A stretch of 8,074 bases of DNA from CAZSGN01 sp964606415 (GCA_964606415.1 CAZSGN010000124.1:1-8074), one strand, 5' to 3'; numbered from the stretch's first letter, positions 1 to 6,658 are shown. Made by a program: numbers and translations. The notes: generated by a model from the letters alone, not told the origin.

Positions 1-889
1 TCTTATTCCAATCTCCCTTCTTTTTTGGTCCATCAAGTTTTGCTTGTCCTGCTGTTCCGCTTCTTATACTAAAATGATATTTTTCCCATTTTAATCTATA
101 ATTTGCTTTGTGTCTGAATCTTCCGTTGCAAGAAAATCTACCGGTCGAATTAGTTGTTCCTGTTTTAGTCGTAAACCATCTTCTTGCACGTACTTTAACT
201 CCATGTACCCCAACATAACTTGATGTAACATCATCCCAAACTCTTATTCTTCCTGCAGGTCGCCATTTACTTGCATTTGTACTTTTCAGGTTAGTTTCAT
301 CTAAGTTACCAGTAATATGAAGTGCTTCATCCTCTAAGTTATGGTAGAAAAATGTTAAAGAATTTGAACTTTTCAAACCATCTTCATAGTCCTCGTCTTC
401 ATCTAATGGTGGTATATACAAATCAACAAGTTTCTCATAAAAGACATTTGGTAATTTTTTATCAACAGTTACCGCACAGTATTGCCACGTTATTGCACTG
501 TCCGGCAATTCTGGGTCATGATAATACACGCCCTGAACCTCAATTTCAAAATCAAGTGGAATATCATACAAAATCAACGATGTATCTTCTTTAAGCAAAT
601 CAAATTCTTCTTCATTTTTTGGTAAAAACCTAATATAATAATGAGTAGTTTCAATATTTATATCAGGAGTCTCTGTACTCGTTGATTTAAGGATAGAATA
701 TGCTTTCTTCATATTCGCAACAGTGTAAGGGTTTTCAAGTTGTTCTCCCAAAATTGTCATGGATTCATGGGAAATATCCTGATTATTCTCAGTACTCTGT
801 TCATTTGGAGAAATTTTTTCTTTCTCACATGACGAAATAATTAGCCCTGTGGCTACCACAAGACCAATTAAAACATTTTTTGCTTTCAC
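1..889 (-). CDS. Lipoprotein with C-terminal beta-sandwich-like domain, 3' end beyond the left edge
   Basis: The frame is open for 296 codons and leaves the window without a stop, so the C-terminus is missing. The start is taken as GTG at 889-887: a TAA lies in frame four codons upstream, and this start gives a complete lipoprotein signal (KAKNVLIGLVVATG, then LIISSC) with the lipidated Cys at residue 21 followed by Glu-Lys-Glu-Lys. It should therefore sit in a membrane, probably the outer one. Residues about 209-275 begin WRPAGRIRVWDD and continue through GVKVRARRWFTT, a Thr/Gly turn and ANYRLKWEKYHFSIR. This is the look of a carboxypeptidase-regulatory-like beta-sandwich, and it resembles a recurrent group of uncharacterised Bacteroidota lipoproteins (recollection, not searched). 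Residues about 150-190 are rich in Asp/Glu. No enzyme motif is visible in the part present, so the function is unknown. Confidence 0.8.
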   Translation of the reverse strand, partial: MKAKNVLIGLVVATGLIISSCEKEKISPNEQSTENNQDISHESMTILGEQLENPYTVANMKKAYSILKSTSTETPDINIETTHYYIRFLPKNEEEFDLLKEDTSLILYDIPLDFEIEVQGVYYHDPELPDSAITWQYCAVTVDKKLPNVFYEKLVDLYIPPLDEDEDYEDGLKSSNSLTFFYHNLEDEALHITGNLDETNLKSTNASKWRPAGRIRVWDDVTSSYVGVHGVKVRARRWFTTKTGTTNSTGRFSCNGRFRHKANYRLKWEKYHFSIRSGTAGQAKLDGPKKKGDWNK

Positions 890-1040
890 TTTTTTTTGTT
901 AAAAATTAAATAATTCCTGCTCTTACGATTTTCGGATTCCTCGTCCAGATTTTAAAGATTCCCTGGAAAAACTTTCTTTCATAATGGGTTGCTAACCCTG
1001 ATTTAGCATCCTATTTTATTGAACACAACAAAAATATAAA
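890..1040. other. Intergenic gap with a small hairpin
   Basis: This 151-bp gap separates two minus-strand genes, so it should hold the end of the upstream unit and the promoter of the lipoprotein gene. One perfect hairpin lies at 986-998 (GGGTT stem, GCT loop, AACCC stem). It has no run of T after it on the minus strand, so a terminator role is weak. On the minus strand TAATTTTT just before the GTG start resembles a Bacteroidota -7 element, but no TTG element lies about 20 bp upstream, so I do not call a promoter here. Confidence 0.4.
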
Positions 1041-1835
1041 TCAAGAGCTATGAAAATAAATTTCAAAAATCAGCCTTTTATATTGCTCCTCCAATATCTG
1101 GTGAGCCTTTTTATTATGAACTTCCGCCATAGAAGAGCTCAATCGTTTTCCTCCTGAATAAAATCTCCAGAAAGGATATACTCCCGCAGCAAAAGAACTT
1201 ATGTAATAACCATGATAAATTTGAAGGCCAGTTAAGTATGCAAATCCCCCTTGCAAAGTGAAGCTGATTAAACCTCTCAAATAGTGTTTTGTATAAAAAA
1301 GCCCTAATCCCGGAAAGAAAGAAGAATATTTCAAAGCTTTATCGGGAGATTTGTAATCAATAGATACTGGCAACTGTTTTATTTTCGGAAGAATAGAATC
1401 ATGAATATTACACTGACTTAAAAGATAATTCCTGCAATCTTCATAACGATGAGTTTCCATAAGCACCAAAGCCCATAACAAACCTATATTTCTGTTTGAT
1501 GTCAAATGATCCCTCTTTATTTTTTTTAAATAAAAATAAGCTTCTTGATAATATGACATCAAAAAGCGATTTAACCCCAGCTCATATAGAACTAAAACAT
1601 CTTTATCCAATATGCGCTGTAATGTAAAAAATTGATTTTCATATGCCTGATTATCCTTAAACAACATAGCTTTTTCAAACAACAGTTGATCCTTCAAAGA
1701 ATCATCATCCGTTTGCCATATTTCATGTTCCAACATCAATGATTCAGCAATCATTTTGGTATCTTTCTGACTCCAACAGCGATTATTTATCAATAGAACG
1801 AAACTTATTGTAATAATAATCTTTAATGTTTTCAC
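1041..1835 (-). CDS. Secreted or membrane protein with helical N-terminal half and hydrophobic PGLGLFY C-terminal half, paralogue of the preceding gene
   Basis: I place the start at GTG 1835-1833 (264 residues) because it opens directly into a signal peptide (VKTLKIIITISFVLLI, then NNRCWS, cleavage before Gln23). ATG codons at 1856 and 1904 are also in frame but lengthen the overlap with the preceding gene to 74 and 122 bp; with GTG it is 53 bp. After the signal, residues about 30-155 are a run of amphipathic helices with TPR-like spacing (for example YYQEAYFYLKKI and THRYEDCRNYLL). From about residue 170 comes YSSFFPGLGLFY, then two hydrophobic stretches (RGLISFTLQGGFAYLTGL; YYISSFAAGVYPFWRFYSGG), and finally a charged helical tail. 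The layout matches the upstream gene, but the NIYG motif found there is replaced by RFYSGG. It is the last gene of the YidD cluster. No enzymatic motif is seen; a structural or scaffold role is inference. Confidence 0.8.
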   Translation of the reverse strand: MKTLKIIITISFVLLINNRCWSQKDTKMIAESLMLEHEIWQTDDDSLKDQLLFEKAMLFKDNQAYENQFFTLQRILDKDVLVLYELGLNRFLMSYYQEAYFYLKKIKRDHLTSNRNIGLLWALVLMETHRYEDCRNYLLSQCNIHDSILPKIKQLPVSIDYKSPDKALKYSSFFPGLGLFYTKHYLRGLISFTLQGGFAYLTGLQIYHGYYISSFAAGVYPFWRFYSGGKRLSSSMAEVHNKKAHQILEEQYKRLIFEIYFHSS

Positions 1836-2607
1836 GTGTTTGATTTTTAAAATCATAATGTTGTTTTTGGGCGGATTTAAAAGAGCCATAAATATTGCCT
1901 GCATAGAACAGGCTAAAGAGAGAAATAGAAGCCCCTTTTACAAATGCACCGGAATCCTGCCTATAAGATTCTGCAATGATTAAAGCAAGCACTGTATTAA
2001 TCATAAAAGATGATACCGCCTGATGTTTATACCCAATATACCATTTACCAGAGCCCGGAATAATCGTTGATAAAAGTCCGGCCAGAAAGGGAGATCTTTT
2101 TTGATACTCCTTATAATTCTTCGCCATTGCTGATACATATAAATTCGCCTGATCAGCATATTTTTGATCAATAGAGTTACCTTTCATCATTTGATAGGTA
2201 GTATGAAAACCCGAATACTCCTCTTCCGAAAAGTAATTACGAAACCGGATCATTTCATTTTTAAAATGAACGGTATCGTACATGTACCCTCTCAAATAAA
2301 TACTAGCCCTTAATGTGATTTGATGGTTTGTGTCAATCATTTCAGGGATCAAATCATACGCATCCTCCATTTGGCCTATATTAGCATAAAATAAAGCCTT
2401 TAGCAAAAAAAACTTTTTATGATGCGTTTGTCCCAAATCACATTTATCAAGATAAAAAACAGCTTCCTGGTATAACTTCTCACTCTTAAGATGATATAAA
2501 AAAGAGGAATCGGGTTCTTCTCCAAATACCTGACCAAAAATATTACTGATTTTGATCATGAAGAATAAAATAAAAAGGAGGATCAATAACTTTTGCATTT
2601 TTATCAT
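1783..2607 (-). CDS. Secreted or membrane protein with TPR-like helices and C-terminal PGSGKWY/NIYG membrane domain, YidD neighbour
   Basis: The 274-residue product begins with a signal peptide (residues 1-25, ending SNIFG before Gln26). Met1 (2607) and Met4 (2598) are both possible starts. Residues about 35-165 are paired helices of TPR-like size (KLYQEAVFYLDKC; ALFYANIGQMEDAYDLIPEM). Residues 172-192 (SPFLAGLLSTIIPGSGKWY) carry the P-G-x-G-x-x-Y signature shared with TM2/DUF5683-like membrane modules. Two hydrophobic segments follow, at about 197-214 and 221-237, ending in AGNIYGSFKSA at 236-246. Bacteroidota and deltaproteobacterial proteins with this combination, including the NIYG-x-x-x-A ending, are in my recollection often encoded beside YidD genes; this was not checked by search. 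The start overlaps the YidD-like gene by 65 bp (56 from Met4), which suggests translational coupling. The next gene encodes a diverged paralogue. Confidence 0.85.
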   Translation of the reverse strand: MIKMQKLLILLFILFFMIKISNIFGQVFGEEPDSSFLYHLKSEKLYQEAVFYLDKCDLGQTHHKKFFLLKALFYANIGQMEDAYDLIPEMIDTNHQITLRASIYLRGYMYDTVHFKNEMIRFRNYFSEEEYSGFHTTYQMMKGNSIDQKYADQANLYVSAMAKNYKEYQKRSPFLAGLLSTIIPGSGKWYIGYKHQAVSSFMINTVLALIIAESYRQDSGAFVKGASISLFSLFYAGNIYGSFKSAQKQHYDFKNQTRENIKDYYYNKFRSIDK

Positions 2608-2968
2608 TATTTATTCTATAAGCGGGATATTCCAGATGTGCATGTCCGGTACACCGGGAAAGCCGGTCGGCTGTCAATAAGAGGCCCAACAAAGGCCCGT
2701 GACGAATAATGGCACCTTGGGCAAACCGGGAACAAGAAGGTAGATAGTCGCACTTTGAACTTAATTGCTCCGAAACCACCAGTTGATAAATACCCAGGGT
2801 AAAAACAAAAGGATTTAAAGAGAACCGGAAATCTTTTTGGGTTACATCAGCATTTTGAGAACAATAATAAGCTTTAATCCTTAAAGAATCCTCTATGCCT
2901 GATTGAGCCTGGCAGGGGAAAAAATAAAAGACAAAACAAAAAATACACACGCCTGCAATTCGAATCAT
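2543..2968 (-). CDS. YidD-like protein with an N-terminal signal peptide
   Basis: The 141-residue product contains the YidD (membrane protein insertion efficiency factor, DUF37) core at residues about 57-107: YQLVVSEQLSSKCDYLPSCS, then RFAQGAIIRHGPLLGLLL and RLSRC. The family's conserved C-x-x-x-P-x-CS, A-I-x-x-HG and R-x-x-RC positions are all present (C73, P77, C79, H90, G91, C106). Classical YidD is about 70-90 residues, cytoplasmic-face and usually near rnpA/yidC. Here about 55 extra residues precede the core and start with a signal peptide (IAGVCIFCFVFYFFPCQA, cleavage before Gln22), so the core is predicted to be exported. About 35 residues follow the core. The gene begins 6 bp after the beta-barrel gene and overlaps the next gene. 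I leave the symbol empty because this is a paralogue in a different setting from classical yidD. The family call is firm; the periplasmic placement is inferred from the signal peptide. Confidence 0.88.
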   Translation of the reverse strand: MIRIAGVCIFCFVFYFFPCQAQSGIEDSLRIKAYYCSQNADVTQKDFRFSLNPFVFTLGIYQLVVSEQLSSKCDYLPSCSRFAQGAIIRHGPLLGLLLTADRLSRCTGHAHLEYPAYRINNDKNAKVIDPPFYFILHDQNQ

Positions 2969-2974
2969 AGAAAA

Positions 2975-3700
2975 TCAAAATGCGAAACCAAACGACATAC
3001 CAAGTAAAAGAAAAGGATTTTGAAATGACTTTTCTTCTAAACTATATTTAGCCGTGCTCTCATTGAGAATCAGGTCTTTATATTTCACATTCCTAAAACC
3101 TACTCCTATATAATAATCACACATCAAATCCATCGTAGCATCTTCCTGATAACCTAAAACGAACCCGTATTCCATAACCGAATAAGAAATATCAACTTCA
3201 GTAAAAGTATTAATATTGGTTTTTACATAATCATCTGTGGATTCATCATATACTTCATCTGAATAATCTGTAAAATCATCCGTTTTTATATTATAATCAC
3301 GATATCGCACAAGTGGTCCAACATATGTGCCTTCAAAATCATCCATCTCATTAAAATAAATTTTAACAAAAGCACTCATCATAAAACCCAAATTAACATT
3401 AGAGGTTTCTTTCAATAAATCTTCATTAAACACTTCAAGTAATAAATCTTTATAAACAACTCCTAAGCCCACTTCCGGAGCAATATAATCACTAACCCGA
3501 TATTCGTATGCTAAATTAAAAGCTCCCCTCCCCAGGAGAGATATATTCCACTTAACATTATGGTTTATTGGACCATGATGGGTCTCTTTATTAATCTCTT
3601 CTGAATCAAAAGCATCATGCACAACAACCTTGCCCTCTTCTTGTGAATATACTTTCAGAAACGGAATTAGTAAAAATAACCAAAAAAAAATTTTGCACAT
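2975..3700 (-). CDS. Small outer-membrane beta-barrel-like protein
   Basis: The 241-residue product starts with a signal peptide (residues 1-19, IFFWLFLLIPFLKVYS, cleavage before Gln20). The rest alternates hydrophobic and polar residues in short strands separated by acidic loops (for example WNISLLGRGAFNLAYEYRVS; IAPEVGLGVVYKDLLLEVF; YYIGVGFRNVKYKDLIL) and ends in LLLGMSFGFAF. Such a terminal aromatic residue is typical of outer-membrane barrels recognised by the BAM machinery. The length would suit an 8- to 10-stranded barrel. An Asp/Tyr-rich loop lies at about residues 130-160. It is the first gene of the minus-strand cluster, 6 bp ahead of the YidD-like gene, so it is very likely co-transcribed with it. 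No substrate or enzyme motif is visible. An assembly or surface role shared with the downstream genes is inference only. Confidence 0.8.
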   Translation of the reverse strand: MCKIFFWLFLLIPFLKVYSQEEGKVVVHDAFDSEEINKETHHGPINHNVKWNISLLGRGAFNLAYEYRVSDYIAPEVGLGVVYKDLLLEVFNEDLLKETSNVNLGFMMSAFVKIYFNEMDDFEGTYVGPLVRYRDYNIKTDDFTDYSDEVYDESTDDYVKTNINTFTEVDISYSVMEYGFVLGYQEDATMDLMCDYYIGVGFRNVKYKDLILNESTAKYSLEEKSFQNPFLLLGMSFGFAF

Positions 3701-3723
3701 TATTTTTTATATTAGTAATTTTA
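3691..3723 (+). promoter_or_regulatory. Putative Bacteroidota-type promoter for the 567-residue protein gene
   Basis: TTTTG at 3691-3695 and TAATTTTA at 3716-3723 are separated by 20 bp, a good fit to the Bacteroidota consensus (TTTG, 19-21 bp, TAnnTTTG) with one mismatch at the final G. The gene starts at 3754, leaving a leader of roughly 25 bases. The -33 part lies inside the first codons of the divergent barrel gene, so the two transcription units share a very tight 53-bp control region. I could not find an equally good promoter in the minus direction. Confidence 0.4.
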
Positions 3724-3753
3724 GGAAGTTAAAAATACAAAAAATCAACAAAA

Positions 3754-5457
3754 ATGAAAAAAAAAATTGTCTTTTATTTTTTATTTGTCATCTCACCGGC
3801 AATAATAAGTCAACAAATTCACCTAACCTACAGCAAACCATTTGAAGTCCACAAAACATCTTCGGTTATAAGCGCTGGTGCTATAAATGAAATAGGATTT
3901 GTTCTACAAAAAGAAAAAAAACATAACGATAATTATTCTTTGATCTCTTACGAGATCAATAACATGAAAAGAATATCTAAGCAGCTAATTATAGATAAAA
4001 GATGTGAAGATACTTTAAATTGTATTGATAACAATTATTCATTTTCCAAACTCCTTTTTTTAAAAGAAAAAATGATATTACTTCTGGAGCAATATGACTC
4101 AGATGAAAATAAAAACACCTTATTTGCCCAGCATATAAACATGAAAGGTAAATTCGAAGGTAAATTAGTAATAATTGATCAATTAGAGGGCGAACGTGAA
4201 TACAAAAGCGGTAATTCCTGGATATATGTCAACGAAGATAAAACCAAATTTATGGTTCTCGGAAATAAAGACTATGAAGGAGATGAGAAAATATTTAAAA
4301 TAAAAACTTATGATGAAAATCTTAATAACCTAACCAATTCTACAATCAATTTACCAAACCTCGATTATAATGTTAGATTGATTAATGCTCTTCTTGATAA
4401 TCAAGGTAAAGTAATACTGCTTACAAAAAATTTTTTGCCGGATGAAGAAGTTAAAATAGATCAAGATAATCACTATTATTCCATTCTACACTTTAATCCA
4501 GACAATAATGAGATGGATAAATACAATATTCAACTTAATAAAAAAAACATTCATACAACTAAATTAGCCATTGATAATGACAAGCAGCTTATCTCTTGTG
4601 CAGGCTTATATGCTACAATTAAAAAGAAAAGAAAAAAAGCAAGAGATCGTGATGGTTTTTTTTATATGAAGATCAACACGGAATCTCAAGAAATTATCCA
4701 AGAAATCACAAAGGATTTTTCAGAAAAAACGATCTCCAAGATTACCGGGAAGAAATTAAAAAGAGTTAAAAAAAAGGAAAGCTTTGGTCTGGATAGATAT
4801 TTTTATATGGATCATATCATTCACCACGATAATGGCAGCATCACACTAATAGGAGAAAATCGCTACCTTGATTCCAGAACCTCAGGAGGCATCGGGAATT
4901 CTGGAATGAGCTCCACGGGAGTAAGTAAAGGGATAAGTACAGGAGCATCAGGAGGCGCCGGGAATTATGGAATGAGCTCCACGGCTTATTATAATGTAAA
5001 TAAAGATATTTTATTAATCGGCCTTGATAAAGAAGGAAAATTAAAATACGTAAACAATATTCCACGTCATTCGTATTTTAGAGCTTACACGAAAGTTAAA
5101 CCCAAGAAATATCTCGTTCTGGAAAAAGAAGAAAAGATTTATATATTATATAACCAGGAAACAAATAATATGGATCCCTATCCGGAAACAACTAAAGATA
5201 TTAATATCAAACTAACCAGACCCAAAAAGGCTTATCTTCTTGCAGCCGAGGTATCACCTGATGGAAGCTATAAAAGAATCAAACTGCATAATTCCAAGGA
5301 AAAAAAGTCCTTTATCTCTACGGAAAAAATGTTTAAATTAAATAAAACTGATTATTTAATTCCGACAATCAGCAACCCTAGTTTAGGTTGCGGATGTTTT
5401 ACAGGGATATTTAGAACAAAAAGAACTCGTAATTTTTTGAAGGTGAAAATAGAGTAA
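3754..5457 (+). CDS. Large secreted protein, possibly beta-propeller-like, with an internal Gly/Ser-rich duplication
   Basis: The 567-residue product has a clear signal peptide (MKKKIVFYFLFVISPAIIS, cleavage before Gln20). It is Lys- and Asn-rich and made of many short strand-turn units such as DNQGKVILLTKNFL, HHDNGSITLIGENRYL, DKEGKLKYVNNIPR and VSPDGSYKRIKLHN. These look like blade strands of a beta-propeller, and similar secreted proteins of unknown role are common in Bacteroidota (recollection). Residues about 378-410 hold a Gly/Ser/Thr-rich insert created by an in-frame 22-codon duplication, placed between the ENRYL strand and the strand that starts YYNVNKDILLIG. Near the C-terminus SLGCGCF provides a Cys pair; no secretion-sorting domain is evident. 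It is transcribed divergently from the beta-barrel/YidD cluster across only 53 bp, which may mean shared regulation. The function is not known. Confidence 0.85.
   Translation: MKKKIVFYFLFVISPAIISQQIHLTYSKPFEVHKTSSVISAGAINEIGFVLQKEKKHNDNYSLISYEINNMKRISKQLIIDKRCEDTLNCIDNNYSFSKLLFLKEKMILLLEQYDSDENKNTLFAQHINMKGKFEGKLVIIDQLEGEREYKSGNSWIYVNEDKTKFMVLGNKDYEGDEKIFKIKTYDENLNNLTNSTINLPNLDYNVRLINALLDNQGKVILLTKNFLPDEEVKIDQDNHYYSILHFNPDNNEMDKYNIQLNKKNIHTTKLAIDNDKQLISCAGLYATIKKKRKKARDRDGFFYMKINTESQEIIQEITKDFSEKTISKITGKKLKRVKKKESFGLDRYFYMDHIIHHDNGSITLIGENRYLDSRTSGGIGNSGMSSTGVSKGISTGASGGAGNYGMSSTAYYNVNKDILLIGLDKEGKLKYVNNIPRHSYFRAYTKVKPKKYLVLEKEEKIYILYNQETNNMDPYPETTKDINIKLTRPKKAYLLAAEVSPDGSYKRIKLHNSKEKKSFISTEKMFKLNKTDYLIPTISNPSLGCGCFTGIFRTKRTRNFLKVKIE
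4882..4984 (+). repeat. In-frame imperfect duplication, two 37-bp copies 66 bp apart
   Basis: Copies at 4882-4918 and 4948-4984 match at 34 of 37 bases and are offset by 66 bp (22 codons), so the reading frame is kept. They encode SGGIGNSGMSST and SGGAGNYGMSST, separated by a linker of similar composition (GVSKGISTGA). Bases between the copies are less alike. The stretch is also richer in G and C than the surrounding gene. It reads as a recent partial tandem duplication in a flexible loop. Confidence 0.85.
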
Positions 5458-5877
5458 TGCGATTGTAAATGCATTATACGACATTATAAATAGAGCTTGT
5501 TAATAAAGTCGGGAGTTTGATCTATAATAAGTTGTTGATTCACAACAATGGGATCAGGAGTTCTGAATTTTAAAACAGTCTCTCATATCAGGGATCTTCT
5601 AAATAATGGATCAACTGAAGGTGGCTGCCTATTCGTGGGTCAAATCCTCTTACATCCATATCACAATGATTACCAATGCTTTTTAGTGGCGAATATTATA
5701 TAATAAAGCCCTCGGGTTGGCAAACATATATGTCCTGCTCATTTGTTTTGGTTCCTGCAAGCAAAGTTAAAAACTTTGCAGCAATCTCAGTGGCACTGAT
5801 TATGCCTGGCTATTTAATTCCACAAGTATCCTGCGGAACACTTGCGGGTGCGGGGAAAAAGAATTGCCTTTAAAGGT
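5458..5877. other. 420 bp without a convincing gene
   Basis: No long frame with protein-like character is seen on either strand. A weak 6-bp hairpin (TAATGC 5455-5460 with GCATTA 5471-5476) overlaps the stop of the preceding gene but has no T-run. A 51-codon plus-strand frame (ATG 5548 to TAA 5703) and a 65-codon one (5676-5873) resemble no family I know and are best treated as chance. A perfect hairpin lies at 5761-5779 and a less perfect one at about 5821-5846 (CACAAGTATCC against GGAACACTTG). These probably belong to the repeat system of the adjacent transposase. The rest looks like eroded intergenic DNA. Confidence 0.5.
5761..5779. repeat. REP-like hairpin on the 3' side of the transposase
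   Basis: GCAAAGTT at 5761-5768 pairs perfectly with AACTTTGC at 5772-5779 around an AAA loop. It lies about 100 bp beyond the transposase stop. Short perfect hairpins flanking such transposases are what REP/RAYT systems recognise, so a REP-type role is likely. A terminator role is not supported, since no T-run follows on either strand. Confidence 0.5.
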
Positions 5878-6438
5878 TCAGGCTAAATCTATCTCTAATA
5901 CATTTCCCAATCCTGCATAATTCCTGGCACTGCTAAATAAATATTCCTCCGGTTCCGACACATAGCCTTCATCGACAGGATTGTTATGGATATAGTCCAA
6001 CTTTTGTTATACTGTTTCTGGTTTGCAGAGTTCTATCGGATGATTGTCCTGTCTCCAAACTTGATATATTTTGTTTTTCTGGTTCTTTTCTCCTGCTTTT
6101 TGCAATAGTTCCAGAAGCCATTCCCTGCGACTTTCCTGTGGATGCTCCTGTATTTCTTTAAGGATATGTTTAGCTGTATGTCTTTTAAAGTCCCGAAGTA
6201 TATCTGACAACTGATGCCCGTCCTTTGCCTGGCATATTAAATGTATATGATTAGTCATGATTACATAGCCGTATAATTCTAATCCCTTCTGTTCCCTGCA
6301 ATATTGCAAACTGTCTGTTATTATGTACTTATACTCACGCCTGGTAAATATGTCTATCCGGTCCACTGTGGCTATGGTGATGTAATGTAAAGCATTCTGA
6401 TCGCCTATGCGGTAGCTGGTTCTGCCTTGTGTTCCCAT
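5878..6438 (-). pseudogene. REP-associated Y1 (IS200/IS605-like, HUH) transposase, interrupted by an in-frame stop
   Basis: The first 143 codons (6438-6010) hold the HUH nuclease core: IATVDRIDIFTRREY, then YVIMTNHIHLI with the H-x-H pair at H64 and H66, then ILRDFKRHTAKHI and ESRREWLL, then YQVWRQDNHPIEL. A TAA at 6009-6007 stops translation. The same frame then continues with QKLDYIHNNPVDEGYVSEPE and YLFSSARNYAGLGNVLEIDL, ending at TGA 5880-5878. That second part is the normal C-terminal end of this family. The restored length (186 residues plus the stop codon position) is normal for it. A C-to-T change turning CAA (Gln) into TAA would explain the break. The frame is also open for 36 codons upstream of the ATG, but that part does not look like the family. 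The product would nick single-stranded REP hairpins. The truncated form lacks the last 43 residues, so it is probably inactive. Confidence 0.85.
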
Positions 6439-6568
6439 GTAGGCAAAAATAAAGAATTTGTCCTGACAGACAATGTACGCAGAGCCTGTGCCGCCAAAGA
6501 CGGTACAAAGCCTGCTTACTGCTGCTATGCAATATCCTGTTCTTTGTTGTTAACAGGTTGGTTATTCA

Positions 6569-6591
6569 CGTGTGGGATGCAATCCCACACG
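6569..6591. repeat. REP-like perfect hairpin, 10-bp stem
   Basis: CGTGTGGGAT at 6569-6578 pairs without mismatch with ATCCCACACG at 6582-6591 around a GCA loop. It lies about 130 bp upstream of the transposase start. Its GGGAT/ATCCC half is shared with the second hairpin 34 bp away. Its GC content and symmetry stand out from the AT-rich surroundings, typical of a REP element. Confidence 0.75.
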
Positions 6592-6624
6592 AGCTGGGCT
6601 GGTGTTTTAGTTGCTTGTCATTAT

Positions 6625-6644
6625 ATCCCGCGATACCGCGGGAT
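6625..6644. repeat. REP-like perfect hairpin, 8-bp stem
   Basis: ATCCCGCG at 6625-6632 pairs with CGCGGGAT at 6637-6644 around an ATAC loop. With the hairpin at 6569-6591 it forms a two-hairpin block like paired REP units. Both contain ATCCC and GGGAT, but the stem outside this core differs, and the order of the two halves is reversed. It adjoins the broken end of the primase remnant. Confidence 0.7.
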
Positions 6645-6658
6645 TTCGCTTCGCTCAA

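Larger units (their letters stand above)
5761..6644 (-). mobile_element. RAYT-type unit: transposase with flanking REP-like hairpins
   Basis: The transposase (5878-6438) is flanked by hairpins at 5761-5779 on its 3' side and at 6569-6591 and 6625-6644 on its 5' side. This is the usual arrangement of REP-associated tyrosine transposases. The outer limits given here are simply the outermost hairpins; no target duplication or sharp end could be identified. On the 5' side the unit meets the broken end of a primase gene, as though it had landed in or next to that gene. Confidence 0.6.

Noticed and set aside
322..594. 90-codon plus-strand frame at the left.
   Set aside because: It is antisense to the well-supported lipoprotein frame and has no protein-like character.
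986..998. GGGTT/AACCC hairpin as a rho-independent terminator.
   Set aside because: Only a 5-bp stem and no T-run on either strand.
5635..5658. A tRNA 3'-end-like stretch (GTGGGTCAAATCC and an ACATCCA ending), possible tRNA remnant or attachment site.
   Set aside because: The T-loop lacks the second T, the T-stem does not pair, and no matching acceptor or anticodon arm was found within tRNA length upstream.
5685..5745. Minus-strand MSRTYMFANPRALLY, similar to the N-terminus of a second REP transposase.
   Set aside because: It stops after 19 codons and no HUH block follows; too short to support.
5699..5760. Minus-strand peptide DIYVCQPEGF resembling the QPEGF motif of copia-type reverse transcriptases.
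   Set aside because: The frame stops immediately after the motif and no neighbouring reverse transcriptase block is present in any frame; a short chance match is more likely.
5676..5873. 65-codon plus-strand frame downstream of the large secreted protein gene.
   Set aside because: It contains a REP-like hairpin, has no promoter and resembles no family; likely chance.
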